From: a virus
Reading direction: 5' to 3' (one strand)
DNA: 28,962 nt
Virus record (IMG/VR): IMGVR_UViG_3300027878_000013
Location: 1-28,962 of that record
The first letter of the stretch is position 1. Every line of letters starts with the position of its first letter. The notes beneath the pieces were generated by a model. That model saw only the letters and a program-made list of their open reading frames with translations, was not told the DNA's origin and searched no databases. Of this stretch, positions 15,225 to 22,491 are shown one piece after another. The position numbers were made by a program, and so were the translations under genes.

Positions 15225-16160
15225 ATGAGCACCCCCGCGCGCGTATTCATGTACCTCGTGCTCGACACGAGACCGAAGTGGCCTGTCGTACTCGGCACCT
15301 TCATCGACGAAGACCCCGACCACGCGACGAGGGTTGCGTCGAATTTCCCGGGGCTGTCGTGCAAGCTGCTCTACGAGGAGAGCGCCGAGACCTTCGAGGC
15401 TGCTATGGTTGCCATTCACGAGGGGCTGCCTCGGTGGGAGCAAGACCTGCTCATGCCGCTCGACGCGGTGCTCCGGCGCGCCGGGATCGGGTCTTGGCGA
15501 GCGGCACCGGACCCGCCGCCGCCGCCGACCGTCACGCTCCAGTACGACGATGCGGCGCGCCTGTTCTCAAGCATCGTGCAGGGGAACCAGCATGTGCGCG
15601 AGCTGCAAACCAGGCTGACCGAGGAGCTGTTCGCTCGCCGGCGCTGGGACCGACAGACGCAGGTCAGCGAGTTCTTCGTCATCGCCGGCCAGCACCGCGC
15701 CACCTTCCCGAAGGTACCGGACGATGCGATCGTGCGCTTTCGCCTGCGCCTGATCGCCGAGGAGTTCATCGAGCTGATCGAGGCCGCGCTCGGGAAGCCG
15801 TCCCCGACCGACCGCGACGCCTGGCATGGATGGAACCACCTCGGTGACCTCCTCGCGTACATCGAGACGGGGCCGATCTATCTGGAGCTGCCGGAGTTCA
15901 CGAAGGAACTCGCGGATCTCGACTACGTCGTCGAGGGGGCGCGCTGCGCCTTCGGGATCGATGGAAACCCGATCGCGGCGGCCGTGCACGCCTCGAACAT
16001 GGCGAAGGCCGGCGGCCCGCGGCGCGAGAGCGACGGCAAGATGATGAAGCCACCTGGCTGGGTGAAGCCGGACATCGCCGGCTTGCTGGTCGAGCAGGGG
16101 TGGAGCGAGCGGCGCGGGTTCACGCTGAGCGAGCACGTCCGCGCCGACTTCGACGAGTAG
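15225..16160 (+). CDS. MazG/HisE-like nucleotide pyrophosphohydrolase with extra N-terminal domain
   Basis: The C-terminal half of this 311-aa protein is an all-alpha NTP pyrophosphohydrolase domain of the MazG/phosphoribosyl-ATP type. EEFIE (179-183) and ELADLDYVV (228-236) give the EExxE and ExxD metal-binding pairs, followed by CAFGIDGNPIAAAVHASNMAKAGG and GKMMKPPGWVKPDI, which are typical of phage members. Such enzymes hydrolyse nucleoside triphosphates or ppGpp-like nucleotides. The N-terminal ~100 residues (VFMYLVLDTRPKWPVVLGTFIDED and on) form a separate unrecognised domain ending in a proline run. The start at ATG 15225 has a GAGAGAA site about ten bases upstream. The 47-base gap before it shows no clear promoter. 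Confidence 0.8.
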   Translation: MSTPARVFMYLVLDTRPKWPVVLGTFIDEDPDHATRVASNFPGLSCKLLYEESAETFEAAMVAIHEGLPRWEQDLLMPLDAVLRRAGIGSWRAAPDPPPPPTVTLQYDDAARLFSSIVQGNQHVRELQTRLTEELFARRRWDRQTQVSEFFVIAGQHRATFPKVPDDAIVRFRLRLIAEEFIELIEAALGKPSPTDRDAWHGWNHLGDLLAYIETGPIYLELPEFTKELADLDYVVEGARCAFGIDGNPIAAAVHASNMAKAGGPRRESDGKMMKPPGWVKPDIAGLLVEQGWSERRGFTLSEHVRADFDE

Positions 16161-16199
16161 GGCGATGGGCGACTACGGCAAGCCCAAGGAAGGCCCGTC

Positions 16200-16853
16200 G
16201 TGAAGCTCATCGGCTACGAGGGAGGTGGCCCACAAGGCGCCTTCGACCTCGACTGCGGCGCGGCCGCGATCACCGACGCGACCCGGCTAGTCAACGCGAG
16301 CACGCGAGGCGCCGGGCCGATCGAAGATGGAGCGCGTCTCGCCGAGGAGGGACACCTCACGCTCCTCGCCACGCCGCTCGAAATCCCCGACGAGGTCGCG
16401 GCCCGCGCGCTCTACGTCGCCGTGCTCAGCCAGGCGTGCCTGTTCCTGGTCGAGCAACCGTGGCAGGTCGAGGGGTGGTGTTGGAAGAGCGAGAACGATG
16501 GCTTTCTCGTTCTGCTCTTCGACGGGTTCGACGCTTTCAATCGCTGGGGGAAGGCCCTGATCAGGGAGTCGCTGATCCCCCTGATGACCGCGTGCACCAG
16601 CCTGGACCTGCTCGGGCGACTGAGCAGGATCGCAAACACACTGGACGCTAATCGACGACGGGCACCTCGCGGCGCTGCGTCTGGCTCTGCTGTACCGCAC
16701 GGACGTCTCCACATGGCCGCGCTTCGCGGCCATGTGCGAGCGCGCGCGCGCTCGGCTCACGGTCGACGAGCGCGCGCGCGCTTCGACAGCGTACTCGTCG
16801 AGACGACCGACAGGATCGCCCGGTTCGCAAAAAGTAGCGACACCACGACGTGA
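16200..16853 (+). CDS. Hypothetical protein with two compensating frameshifts
   Basis: GTG 16200 has an excellent AAGGAAGG site six bases upstream. Residues 1-147 (to LSRIANT) look genuine. From about 16640 to 16780 this frame turns into Arg/Gly/His-rich shadow sequence, while the next frame encodes WTLIDDGHLAALRLALLYRTD and RFAAMCERARARLTVDERARA, which look real. After 16780 the first frame again looks real (FDSVLVETTDRIARFAKS). The pattern fits a one-base shift near 16640 and a compensating dinucleotide slip in a CG run at 16771-16780. The function is unknown; the aromatic-rich N-terminal half (QPWQVEGWCWKSENDGFLVLLFDGF) suggests a compact globular domain. The gene is probably non-functional, or the sequence has errors here. 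Confidence 0.55.
   Translation: MKLIGYEGGGPQGAFDLDCGAAAITDATRLVNASTRGAGPIEDGARLAEEGHLTLLATPLEIPDEVAARALYVAVLSQACLFLVEQPWQVEGWCWKSENDGFLVLLFDGFDAFNRWGKALIRESLIPLMTACTSLDLLGRLSRIANTLDANRRRAPRGAASGSAVPHGRLHMAALRGHVRARARSAHGRRARARFDSVLVETTDRIARFAKSSDTTT
16711..16735. repeat. Perfect 11-bp inverted repeat with 3-nt loop
   Basis: The arms at 16711-16721 and 16725-16735 are exact complements around ctt. The hairpin lies in the disturbed middle of the 16200 gene. Confidence 0.9.
16737..16782 (+). repeat. Two copies of a 16-bp CG-rich direct repeat
   Basis: cgag plus (cg)5 plus ct occurs at 16737-16752 and again at 16767-16782, 30 bases apart. The runs of CG dinucleotides are slippage-prone and coincide with one of the apparent frameshifts. 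Confidence 0.9.
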
Positions 16854-16887
16854 ATGTCGCGGTCGATTTTGCCTCGTTTACAAGCAA

Positions 16888-16904
16888 TTCTGAGATTCTC
16901 AGAA
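16888..16904. promoter_or_regulatory. Operator-like palindrome before the Dam-type gene
   Basis: TTCTGAG-att-CTCAGAA is a perfect dyad in an unusually AT-rich 55-base stretch, ending seven bases before ATG 16912 and covering the place of the ribosome-binding site. A protein bound here, or the mRNA hairpin, could block translation or transcription of the methylase operon. A weak -35 (TTGCCT, about 16869) lies upstream. Confidence 0.5.
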
Positions 16905-16911
16905 AGTCAAT

Positions 16912-17862
16912 ATGACACGTCGATCATACCGTCACGACATCGAAGGTCTCGCGATCCCGAGCCCCGTCCTGAAGTGGGTCGGCGGGAAGTGGGTCGTCGC
17001 CGAGCAGATGGAGCGCCTGCTTCCGAAGGCGGAGACACTCTCCGAGTACCGCGAGCCCTACTTCGGGGGCGGGGGCATGTTCTTCCGCTTCTTCGCCGAC
17101 GTGCGGCCCGCGATTCTGAGCGACATCAACTGGCGGCTGATCGACGCGTACATCGCTCTGCGCGATCACGTGGAAGAGCTGATTGACGCCCTCGCCGAGG
17201 AGCAGACGAAGTACAGCCCCGCGCGCTACTACGAGATCCGCGCGCGCCTGAACCTGGAGCGGCAGGATCGCCCGCGCGTGCTGACGCTGATCGAGCGCGC
17301 CGTCGGGGTCTTCGTGATCTCGAAGTGGGGCTACAACGGCGTCTGGCGCGAGCGGCGCGACGGCGGGATCAACACCCCGGTCGGCAGCCCCGAAAAGGAT
17401 GGGAGCGGGCGCCGCCTCTTTGACCCGAGTCACCTGCGCGTGACCTCCGCCGCGCTGCAAGGCGCCGAGCTGTACGCCCGCCGCGCGGCGGAGACGATCG
17501 CCGGCGTCCGGCGCGGCGGGCTGGTGTACCTCGACCCGCCCTTCGCCGCGACGTTCACGGGCTACAGCGCCGAGGGCTTTTCCTATGGCCCTCCCACCAA
17601 GGCGAAGCCGGGCATCCTCTCCGATGGGAGCCAGCTCGCGGAGGATCTCCGCAAGATCCACGACGCCGGCGCCTTCTTCGCGGTGTCGAACAGCGACAGC
17701 GCGATCGCCCGCAAGACCTTCCGGGCCTGGCCCTCGCGCAAGGTGACCGCGGCGCGCTCGGTCACCTGCAAGGCCTCCGAGCGTACCGCCGTCACCGAGC
17801 TGGTCTTCAGAAATTATCGGCGCACCCGCGCCGGTGTGATGGAGATATACCCGGCCGTATGA
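16912..17862 (+). CDS. Dam-type N6-adenine DNA methyltransferase (D12 class)
   Basis: The 316-aa product shows the D12-class order: motif X LKWVGGK (20-26), motif I REPYFGGGGMFFRF (47-60), LSDINWRLIDAYIALRDH (69-86), KWGYNGVWR (138-146, compare YNGLxRYN in Dam) and catalytic motif IV VYLDPPF (205-211). The final Phe replaces Tyr, which is seen in active relatives. It would methylate adenine N6; GATC is the usual target in this class, but target specificity cannot be read here. Phages use such enzymes to escape restriction. The start at ATG 16912 has only a weak AGAAAG site, overlapped by the palindrome at 16888. Its stop overlaps the next start, in an operon with the 17859 and 18219 genes. 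A TATAC-N6-GTATG dyad covers its 3' end. Confidence 0.9.
   Translation: MTRRSYRHDIEGLAIPSPVLKWVGGKWVVAEQMERLLPKAETLSEYREPYFGGGGMFFRFFADVRPAILSDINWRLIDAYIALRDHVEELIDALAEEQTKYSPARYYEIRARLNLERQDRPRVLTLIERAVGVFVISKWGYNGVWRERRDGGINTPVGSPEKDGSGRRLFDPSHLRVTSAALQGAELYARRAAETIAGVRRGGLVYLDPPFAATFTGYSAEGFSYGPPTKAKPGILSDGSQLAEDLRKIHDAGAFFAVSNSDSAIARKTFRAWPSRKVTAARSVTCKASERTAVTELVFRNYRRTRAGVMEIYPAV
17846..17861. promoter_or_regulatory. TATAC-N6-GTATG dyad, possible additional operator
   Basis: This has the same spacing and nearly the same half-sites as the dyad in the promoter at 20935 (TATAC-N6-GTATA). It lies at the junction of the Dam-type gene and the 17859 gene, with no obvious promoter around it, so it could be a secondary site or chance. 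Confidence 0.3.
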
Positions 17863-18218
17863 CGCGCCGCGCTCGCCCCACCCATCGCGCGTCGCGCGCT
17901 CGCGCTGGAACAGATCCTGCGGACGGCGAGGGCATGTCCGAGGCTCTCATGGTCTCATCGTACGACGCTGGTGCGCCGACACCGATCCAGAAGCTGTCCA
18001 TGTACCGAGAAACCCTGTGCGCCGACGTCACGGCGCAGCAGACGTTGTTGGTCGACGGCGTCGGGCTCCTCTTTCTTCTCGATGCGATTCTCGCGCAGGG
18101 GAAAGCGCTCTCGGAGACCGAGGGGCAGAAGCAGTACGTGGCGACGGCGACCACCATCGGCGAGGGCGGTAAGTTTTTCCTGCGCGTTCCCACTGTCTTC
18201 GACATCACCAAGGCGTAA
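17859..18218 (+). CDS. Hypothetical protein, 119 aa, in the Dam/AAA+ operon
   Basis: ATG 17859 overlaps the methylase stop (ATGA). The first 25 residues are Arg/Ala-rich and unlike the rest, so ATG 17934 (MSEALMVSSYDAG) is a possible later start. The core reads TPIQKLSMYRETLCADVTAQQTLLVDGVGLLFLLDAILAQGKALSETEGQKQYVATATTIGEGGKFFLRVPTVFDITKA. It has one hydrophobic helix (LLVDGVGLLFLLDAIL) interrupted by Asp, so it is more likely buried or amphipathic than a membrane helix. I recognise no family. It ends directly at the ATG of the AAA+ gene, which suggests it is the partner or substrate adaptor of that ATPase. Confidence 0.65.
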   Translation: MTRRARPTHRASRARAGTDPADGEGMSEALMVSSYDAGAPTPIQKLSMYRETLCADVTAQQTLLVDGVGLLFLLDAILAQGKALSETEGQKQYVATATTIGEGGKFFLRVPTVFDITKA

Positions 18219-19445
18219 ATGAAGATCACGTACCGCTCTGTGCTCTCGGTCTTTCGACTCGCGAGCGACATCCTCAACAAAATTCCGAACAAGGAAGACG
18301 GGCCTCTCGACATCTTCTTCAAGCTGCTCGCGATCGGGGACAGCCTCGACAAGCAGTACGGCAGCAAGAAGTTCGACGTGCTCGATCGGTTCAGCCTCGA
18401 AGAGCGCACGAGTAGCACCTTCGTGAAGCTCTTCTTCGGCACGCAGATGAGCAGCCGATTCAAGATCACCAAGTTCAAGTGCAATGAGCACAGCGACTTC
18501 GTGCGCGCCGAGTCCCCCGACGGCGAATCGCTCTTCTTCCAGGAGCACACGTGGGGCGGGAAGCCCGAGATGTCGCCGACGTTCTACTACACCGAGAAGT
18601 TCAACTTTCCCGGGGCGATGAATCAGCTCTGGGAGAGCTACCCGAGCGGCCTTTACCTCGCGGTGATGCCGGCGCGCTACGGGGAGATGGAGACGACGTT
18701 CGACAGCGTGCCGAGGAACGAACCGGTCGTCATGAGCGCCAAGGGGCGCGCGCGCGCGGTCGAGTACGTCGAGATGCACCGCGCCGCGCGCGCGCGCGGG
18801 AAGCACCGCGCCTACCTCTTCGTCGGCCCACCGGGAACCGGCAAGAGCGACCTGGCGCAGCGCATGGCCCACGCTCACGGCGGGCGGATGCTCAACCTCG
18901 ACGCCAGCTCGGTCACGCAGATCGACCCGAAGGAATTCGGCTTCCTCCTCGACACGCTGCGCCCCAACTTCCTCGTGCTCGACGACTTCGACGAGGCGCC
19001 GGTGGATGGCGCGCGCTCCCGTCTGCGCACGCTCTTCGCGCACCTGAAGCAGGCGCACTCAAGCTGCTCGATCGTCATCACGGTCAACAACCCGATCAAG
19101 GTCGACTTCGCCCTTCTGCGAAGCGGCCGCATCGACGTGCCGGTCGACTTCGAGCTGCCCGATACCGAGGAGCGCCGCGACCTCATCGATCAGCTCCTCG
19201 CGCACCACGAGATCCGGCTTCTCCCCGCCATCGTCGACGATCTGGTCACCCGGTCGGACAAGTTCGACCACTCCGACATCGTCGAGCTGTGCGGTCGGAT
19301 GCTCGACGAGTCCCCCGAGGCAGCGCTGAAGTCGGTGGCGCGCCTCTGCGAGCTGGCCGAGGCCGCGGCAAAGGCGGGGCAAGGTCCGCCGGGCGCGCCG
19401 GGCGACTCGAAGAGCGCCTCGCCCGACCCGATCTGCGCGCGATGA
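18219..19445 (+). CDS. AAA+ ATPase, distantly BCS1/FtsH-like
   Basis: The 408-aa product has an unrecognised N-terminal domain (1-195) and then an AAA+ module: Walker A FVGPPGTGKSD (201-211), Walker B FLVLDDFDEA (251-260), sensor 1 IVITVNN (285-291) and LLRSGRIDVPVDFELPD (299-315), which includes the second-region-of-homology arginines R301/R304. The LLRSGRID form is seen in BCS1- and FtsH-type AAA+ proteins, which remodel or translocate proteins. The N-terminal part (FKITKFKC to PTFYYTEKFNF) has no known signature and no membrane anchor. The ATG follows the preceding stop immediately, with AAGG just upstream. Being in an operon with a methylase and an unknown small protein, it could belong to an anti-restriction, defence or replication-remodelling function; the sequence does not decide. 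Confidence 0.85.
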   Translation: MKITYRSVLSVFRLASDILNKIPNKEDGPLDIFFKLLAIGDSLDKQYGSKKFDVLDRFSLEERTSSTFVKLFFGTQMSSRFKITKFKCNEHSDFVRAESPDGESLFFQEHTWGGKPEMSPTFYYTEKFNFPGAMNQLWESYPSGLYLAVMPARYGEMETTFDSVPRNEPVVMSAKGRARAVEYVEMHRAARARGKHRAYLFVGPPGTGKSDLAQRMAHAHGGRMLNLDASSVTQIDPKEFGFLLDTLRPNFLVLDDFDEAPVDGARSRLRTLFAHLKQAHSSCSIVITVNNPIKVDFALLRSGRIDVPVDFELPDTEERRDLIDQLLAHHEIRLLPAIVDDLVTRSDKFDHSDIVELCGRMLDESPEAALKSVARLCELAEAAAKAGQGPPGAPGDSKSASPDPICAR

Positions 19446-19575
19446 TGAATGGTGGGCGCCCGCTCCCCCGTCGCTCGGGACTTTGAAGTGTGAATAGCCA
19501 TGCCGGCGCCCTCAGCGCGGCCGTATGGGCTCATACGCGCGAGAAGGCCTCGCGCAAGAAGAAGAGAAAGACCTG

Positions 19576-20352
19576 ATGCCCGAGATCGCGCTCGACGACC
19601 TTCGTACGATTCATGAGCTGCTCGCGCCGGCGGCGACCACGCCCCCGCAGCTCCTCGCGGTGATCGAGACCGCGATCACCCTGCACTCTCCTGGCGTCCA
19701 GGTGTTCCACCTGGAGCTGCCGACAGGCGCCGAAGAACGCGATCGCGTGAAGGCCCGCAAGAAGTCCGGGCTCGGCGCCAAGGTGGTTGCGTGGGCCCCG
19801 AGCATGAACGAGTACAGCGGCATGCTCGGATGGCAGAGGGCCAAGATCCGAACCGCCATCGACACCTTCATCAAAGACTCGATCCCCCACTGGCCGAACT
19901 GGTTCGCCGGCCACAAAACCGAGGCGAAGATCGTCGACAAAAAGAAGGGTCTCGCGACGGTGAAGGTGGTCGTGAAGACGCGAATCGGCGGCCGCAAGCG
20001 CATGGTCCGCGTGACCCGGTTCTCGCCGCGCAAGCTCGACGAGCTGAGCGTGGACATCATCGGCGGGAAGATCCCCCTCGACCGGCTGGTCGAGGCGGGG
20101 ATCCTGGTCGACGACGACCCGATCGCCCTGATCCGCGAGACGGCATGGTACCCGTGCGGGGATAGTCAGCCGCGGGTCGTCATCGAGGTCTTCGAGCTTC
20201 CGGGCCGGCCCATCGTCGAGCGAAAGAAGCACTCGAAGCGACTGGTGGCTGATGGTCTGATCGCCGGCGCCCCCGCGCGCCCCCGCGCGCCCCCGAAGAC
20301 GGCCACGAAGAGGCGGCGGCGACCGATTAAGACTTCTTCGCCTTCGGCGTGA
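19576..20352 (+). CDS. Candidate RusA-like Holliday junction resolvase
   Basis: The 258-aa product has features of a divergent RusA-type resolvase: an early PSMNEYSGMLGWQRAKIRTAIDTFI segment and, near residues 155-185, RKLDELSVDIIGGKIPLDRLVEAGILVDDDPIALI, compared with the RusA pattern DxDNLxKxxxDxLxxxxIxxDDxxI. It ends that domain with RVVIEVFEL. The DD pair of the metal site is present; the first conserved Asp of RusA is less clear. The C-terminal tail is Lys/Arg/Pro-rich and includes a 10-bp repeat. ATG 19576 is preceded by GAAGAGAAAG, so I prefer it to ATG 19525. RusA-type enzymes cut recombination intermediates during phage growth. The gene ends convergently inside the last 26 bases of the repressor gene. 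Confidence 0.5.
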   Translation: MPEIALDDLRTIHELLAPAATTPPQLLAVIETAITLHSPGVQVFHLELPTGAEERDRVKARKKSGLGAKVVAWAPSMNEYSGMLGWQRAKIRTAIDTFIKDSIPHWPNWFAGHKTEAKIVDKKKGLATVKVVVKTRIGGRKRMVRVTRFSPRKLDELSVDIIGGKIPLDRLVEAGILVDDDPIALIRETAWYPCGDSQPRVVIEVFELPGRPIVERKKHSKRLVADGLIAGAPARPRAPPKTATKRRRRPIKTSSPSA

Positions 20353-20878
20353 AAGCCTTCGACGTGCGCACGTATACGGCCGCGTAGCTGCGCTCCGTCT
20401 TCCTACGCTTGCCGTTCAACGCGATGCAGCCGGCCTTGGCCAGGTCGTGCATACGGGCGCGCGCCGTCTGGTGCGGGATGCTGAGCGTCTGCTCGACCTC
20501 GTAGCAGGTCAGCCCGTTTTTCTTCGCCGCGTCGAACGCTTCGAGAATGACCTCGACCACGTCGCGCGCGGGCGGGACATCACCTTCCGGGATCGTCTGA
20601 ATGCTCTTCCGAATGCGATCCAGCTCTGCACCCCCCTTGGGGGTGTCCCAAGCATCCTCGGGGATTCCGTGGGGAGCTTCCTCGATCGGGTTACGCGCGG
20701 TCAGCAGTCGCAGCCCGCGCCGCATGACGCTTTCCGGCTGCCAGGTTCCCGTCTCCCATCGCGACCACGTCGGCTGCTCGACATGGACGATCGCCGCCGC
20801 GGCCCCCTGTGACATAGGCCGACCGTTCTCCACGACCTGCTTCAACCTCCATTTTTTCAGTAGCTCGATCGACTTCAT
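20327..20878 (-). CDS. Phage repressor-like protein with XRE and winged-helix domains
   Basis: The 183-aa minus-strand product has a Cro/C1-type helix-turn-helix in residues 22-59 (MSQGAAAAIVHVEQPTWSRWETGTWQPESVMRRGLRLL) and a second DNA-binding-like winged helix at 121-170 (NGLTCYEVEQTLSIPHQTARARMHDLAKAGCI). There is no LexA-type self-cleavage site that I can see. ATG 20878 is chosen because a promoter (TTGACC-17-CATACT) places the transcript start at or next to this codon, giving a leaderless mRNA as known for lambda cI from PRM; no ribosome-binding site is present. It faces a rightward promoter with a dyad operator, so it is the likely lysogeny or early-gene switch. TTG 20914 would be a longer, less likely start. 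Confidence 0.75.
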   Translation of the reverse strand: MKSIELLKKWRLKQVVENGRPMSQGAAAAIVHVEQPTWSRWETGTWQPESVMRRGLRLLTARNPIEEAPHGIPEDAWDTPKGGAELDRIRKSIQTIPEGDVPPARDVVEVILEAFDAAKKNGLTCYEVEQTLSIPHQTARARMHDLAKAGCIALNGKRRKTERSYAAVYVRTSKAFTPKAKKS

Positions 20879-20885
20879 ACGGTCG

Positions 20886-20914
20886 AGTATGATCAGGAGC
20901 GACAACGGGGTCAA
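20886..20914 (-). promoter_or_regulatory. Promoter of the repressor gene, leaderless
   Basis: On the minus strand TTGACC (20914-20909) and CATACT (20891-20886) are separated by 17 bases. The -35 matches 5 of 6 and the -10 4 of 6. The expected start of transcription is at about 20879-20878, the A of the repressor ATG. Confidence 0.6.
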
Positions 20915-20934
20915 GACTTTCGCCGGGTTGCACC

Positions 20935-20963
20935 TTGCTCGACGCTATACCGTGCCGTATAAT
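20935..20963 (+). promoter_or_regulatory. Strong rightward promoter
   Basis: TTGCTC (20935-20940), a 17-base spacer and a perfect TATAAT (20958-20963) point toward the 21033 gene. With the leftward promoter it forms a divergent pair, as in a phage immunity switch. Confidence 0.75.
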
Positions 20964-20968
20964 GTCGA
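20939..20968. promoter_or_regulatory. Operator-like dyad in the divergent control region
   Basis: TCGAC-NN-TATAC-N6-GTATA-NN-GTCGA is a 30-base dyad with exact half-sites, covering the spacer and -10 box of the rightward promoter. It is the best candidate operator for the adjacent repressor. Confidence 0.65.
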
Positions 20969-21032
20969 ACGTAATAGACGCAAACAGCCATCAGAACGAC
21001 GCCGAGGTGGCTGTCGTTCGAGGAACATCACG

Positions 21033-22334
21033 ATGAACGATCAAGTACATCCCCGCCCCGCCGGCGGCATGGTCGCCATGCGGCTCGACTCTGCCAACAT
21101 CATGAGCTTGCAGGGCTCTTTCCGCGAGTCGCGCGACCTGAACGCGAAGCTCGTGTGGGCGTCTCAGAACCTGAACCTGATCACGCCCTCTCCGCAGGTC
21201 GGGGCGCTCCCGATGGGGTGCGAGGTGGTCATGGTCGCCATGATCATCGACCCCGACACCAAGCGCGGCGACGTCTATCAGGTGACGGGTGGGCTCGCGC
21301 TGAGCGCCGTCGCGATCTCCAAGATCGCGACGGCGCTCGGGATCTCCTGGAACCCCATCTTGAGTCGTCGGACGGACGACGGCTCGAACCCGCACTACTG
21401 CGCCTGGCGCGCGGTCGGCACGTACAGACACTTCGACGGGTCGCCGCAGACCATCGTCGGCAACAAAGAGATGGATCTGCGCGACGGGTCGCCGCAGATC
21501 GAGGCGATCAAGGCCAAGATCAGGGACGGGAAGGATCCGACGGCGCAGCTCCGCGAGATCCGCTCGTTCATCTCGGCGCATGCCGAGACGAAGGCGCGAC
21601 TTCGCGCGGTCGCGAGCATGGGCGTCAAGCGCTCATACCAGCCTTCGGATCTGGCGAAGCCGTTCGTGGTCGCCAAGCTCCAGCTCACGGGCCGCGTTCC
21701 TGGTCGCCCCGACATGGAGCGGTTCTTCGCGGGCGAGCTGTCGCGGTCGATGCTCGGCGGATCGTCGATGCTCTTCGGTGAGGCCCCCGTGGAGACCGAT
21801 CATGGGCAGGCGCCTCCGCCCATCGGCGCGATCGCGTACGACGACGACGACATGGCGGCGGCGGCAGAGACCTACGGCCAGAATGCCGAGCATGGCGCGC
21901 CGCCGCCGGCACAGCCGCCCGCGCGCTCGCAGGGCGGCTACGGGCCTTCGCAAGCGCAGCCGCCCGCGCGCTCGCAGGGCGGCTACGGGCCGCCTCCGGG
22001 GCAGGGCGACACGGCCGGCGGGGATCATGGGTATGCCGAGGCGCCCCCCGCGCCCGCGCCCACGTTTCGCTACGGGACCAAGAAGGGCTCCCCGCTGAAC
22101 TCGTCCGACATCACGGTTCGAGATCTCGACTGGTACGCCGGTTCGATCCGGAAGTCGGTCGACGAGCCCGACAAGGAGCGGTTCCGTGCTCAGAATATCG
22201 CTCACCTGGCCGAGGTCGACGCCGAGCTGCGGGCCCGCCAGGGCGGCTACCCCGACGACGGCCAGGCGCCGGGGCAGGGCAACTTCGACGACATCCCGAT
22301 CGGCGCGGGCGCCCGCCCGAGCGCATCGCGGTAG
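21033..22334 (+). CDS. Candidate single-strand annealing / recombination protein
   Basis: ATG 21033 has a GAGGA site eight bases upstream and follows the strong promoter. The N-terminal ~235 residues of the 433-aa product form a folded domain (AISKIATALGISWNPILSRRTDDGSNPHYCAWRAVGTYRHFDG, then ETKARLRAVASMGVKRSYQPSDLAKPFVVAKLQLTG). The ETKARLRAVxSxGVKxxYxxxxLxKPFVV pattern recalls phage recombination proteins of the RecT/Erf class, in which a similar block is conserved, and the neighbours (nuclease, resolvase-like gene) agree. This is an inference, not a firm family call. A Gln/Gly/Pro-rich linker (about 260-350) contains a 15-residue repeat (QPPARSQGGYGP). A second small domain (SSDITVRDLDWYAGSIRKSV) follows and may bind DNA. 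Confidence 0.6.
   Translation: MNDQVHPRPAGGMVAMRLDSANIMSLQGSFRESRDLNAKLVWASQNLNLITPSPQVGALPMGCEVVMVAMIIDPDTKRGDVYQVTGGLALSAVAISKIATALGISWNPILSRRTDDGSNPHYCAWRAVGTYRHFDGSPQTIVGNKEMDLRDGSPQIEAIKAKIRDGKDPTAQLREIRSFISAHAETKARLRAVASMGVKRSYQPSDLAKPFVVAKLQLTGRVPGRPDMERFFAGELSRSMLGGSSMLFGEAPVETDHGQAPPPIGAIAYDDDDMAAAAETYGQNAEHGAPPPAQPPARSQGGYGPSQAQPPARSQGGYGPPPGQGDTAGGDHGYAEAPPAPAPTFRYGTKKGSPLNSSDITVRDLDWYAGSIRKSVDEPDKERFRAQNIAHLAEVDAELRARQGGYPDDGQAPGQGNFDDIPIGAGARPSASR
21912..21991 (+). repeat. 45-bp period direct repeat encoding QPPARSQGGYGP
   Basis: A 35-base exact repeat begins at 21912 and 21957. The period of 45 bases keeps the frame and lengthens the flexible linker of the candidate annealing protein. 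Confidence 0.9.
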
Positions 22335-22340
22335 TCGCTG

Positions 22341-22367
22341 ACGGCCAGCGGAGGGCCCCTCCGCTGG
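22341..22367. terminator. Hairpin after the 21033 gene, no U-tract
   Basis: Perfect 12-bp arms (22341-22352 and 22356-22367) around the loop gcc begin six bases after the stop codon. It is probably a transcription or mRNA-stability boundary, but without a T-run it is not a canonical intrinsic terminator. The remainder of the 157-base gap to 22492 shows no clear promoter. Confidence 0.6.
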
Positions 22368-22491
22368 CCCCTGGCGCGCCTCGACGTGCGCCCCATCCCT
22401 CCCCCTCATCGCCGCCCCGATCACGCGTCCTGACGCGCGAATGGCACCTTTTCTGCAAGACGTACGCAGCGAAGGCACGCCGCAGGTACCC

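Noticed and set aside
16164-16202. 12-codon frame (MGDYGKPKEGPS) before the 16200 gene
   Set aside because: The stop-start overlap is suggestive of a leader peptide, but nothing else supports it.
19442-19486. 14-codon frame starting in the AAA+ stop (ATGATG)
   Set aside because: Too short and without a ribosome-binding site or recognisable product.
19522-19537. CGTATG-N4-CATACG dyad as a further repressor site
   Set aside because: The half-site orientation and spacing differ from the TATRC-N6-GTATA sites.
20267-20295. 10-bp CG-rich tandem repeat at the end of the RusA-like gene
   Set aside because: Only about two and a half copies in a low-complexity Pro/Arg tail; no function suggested.
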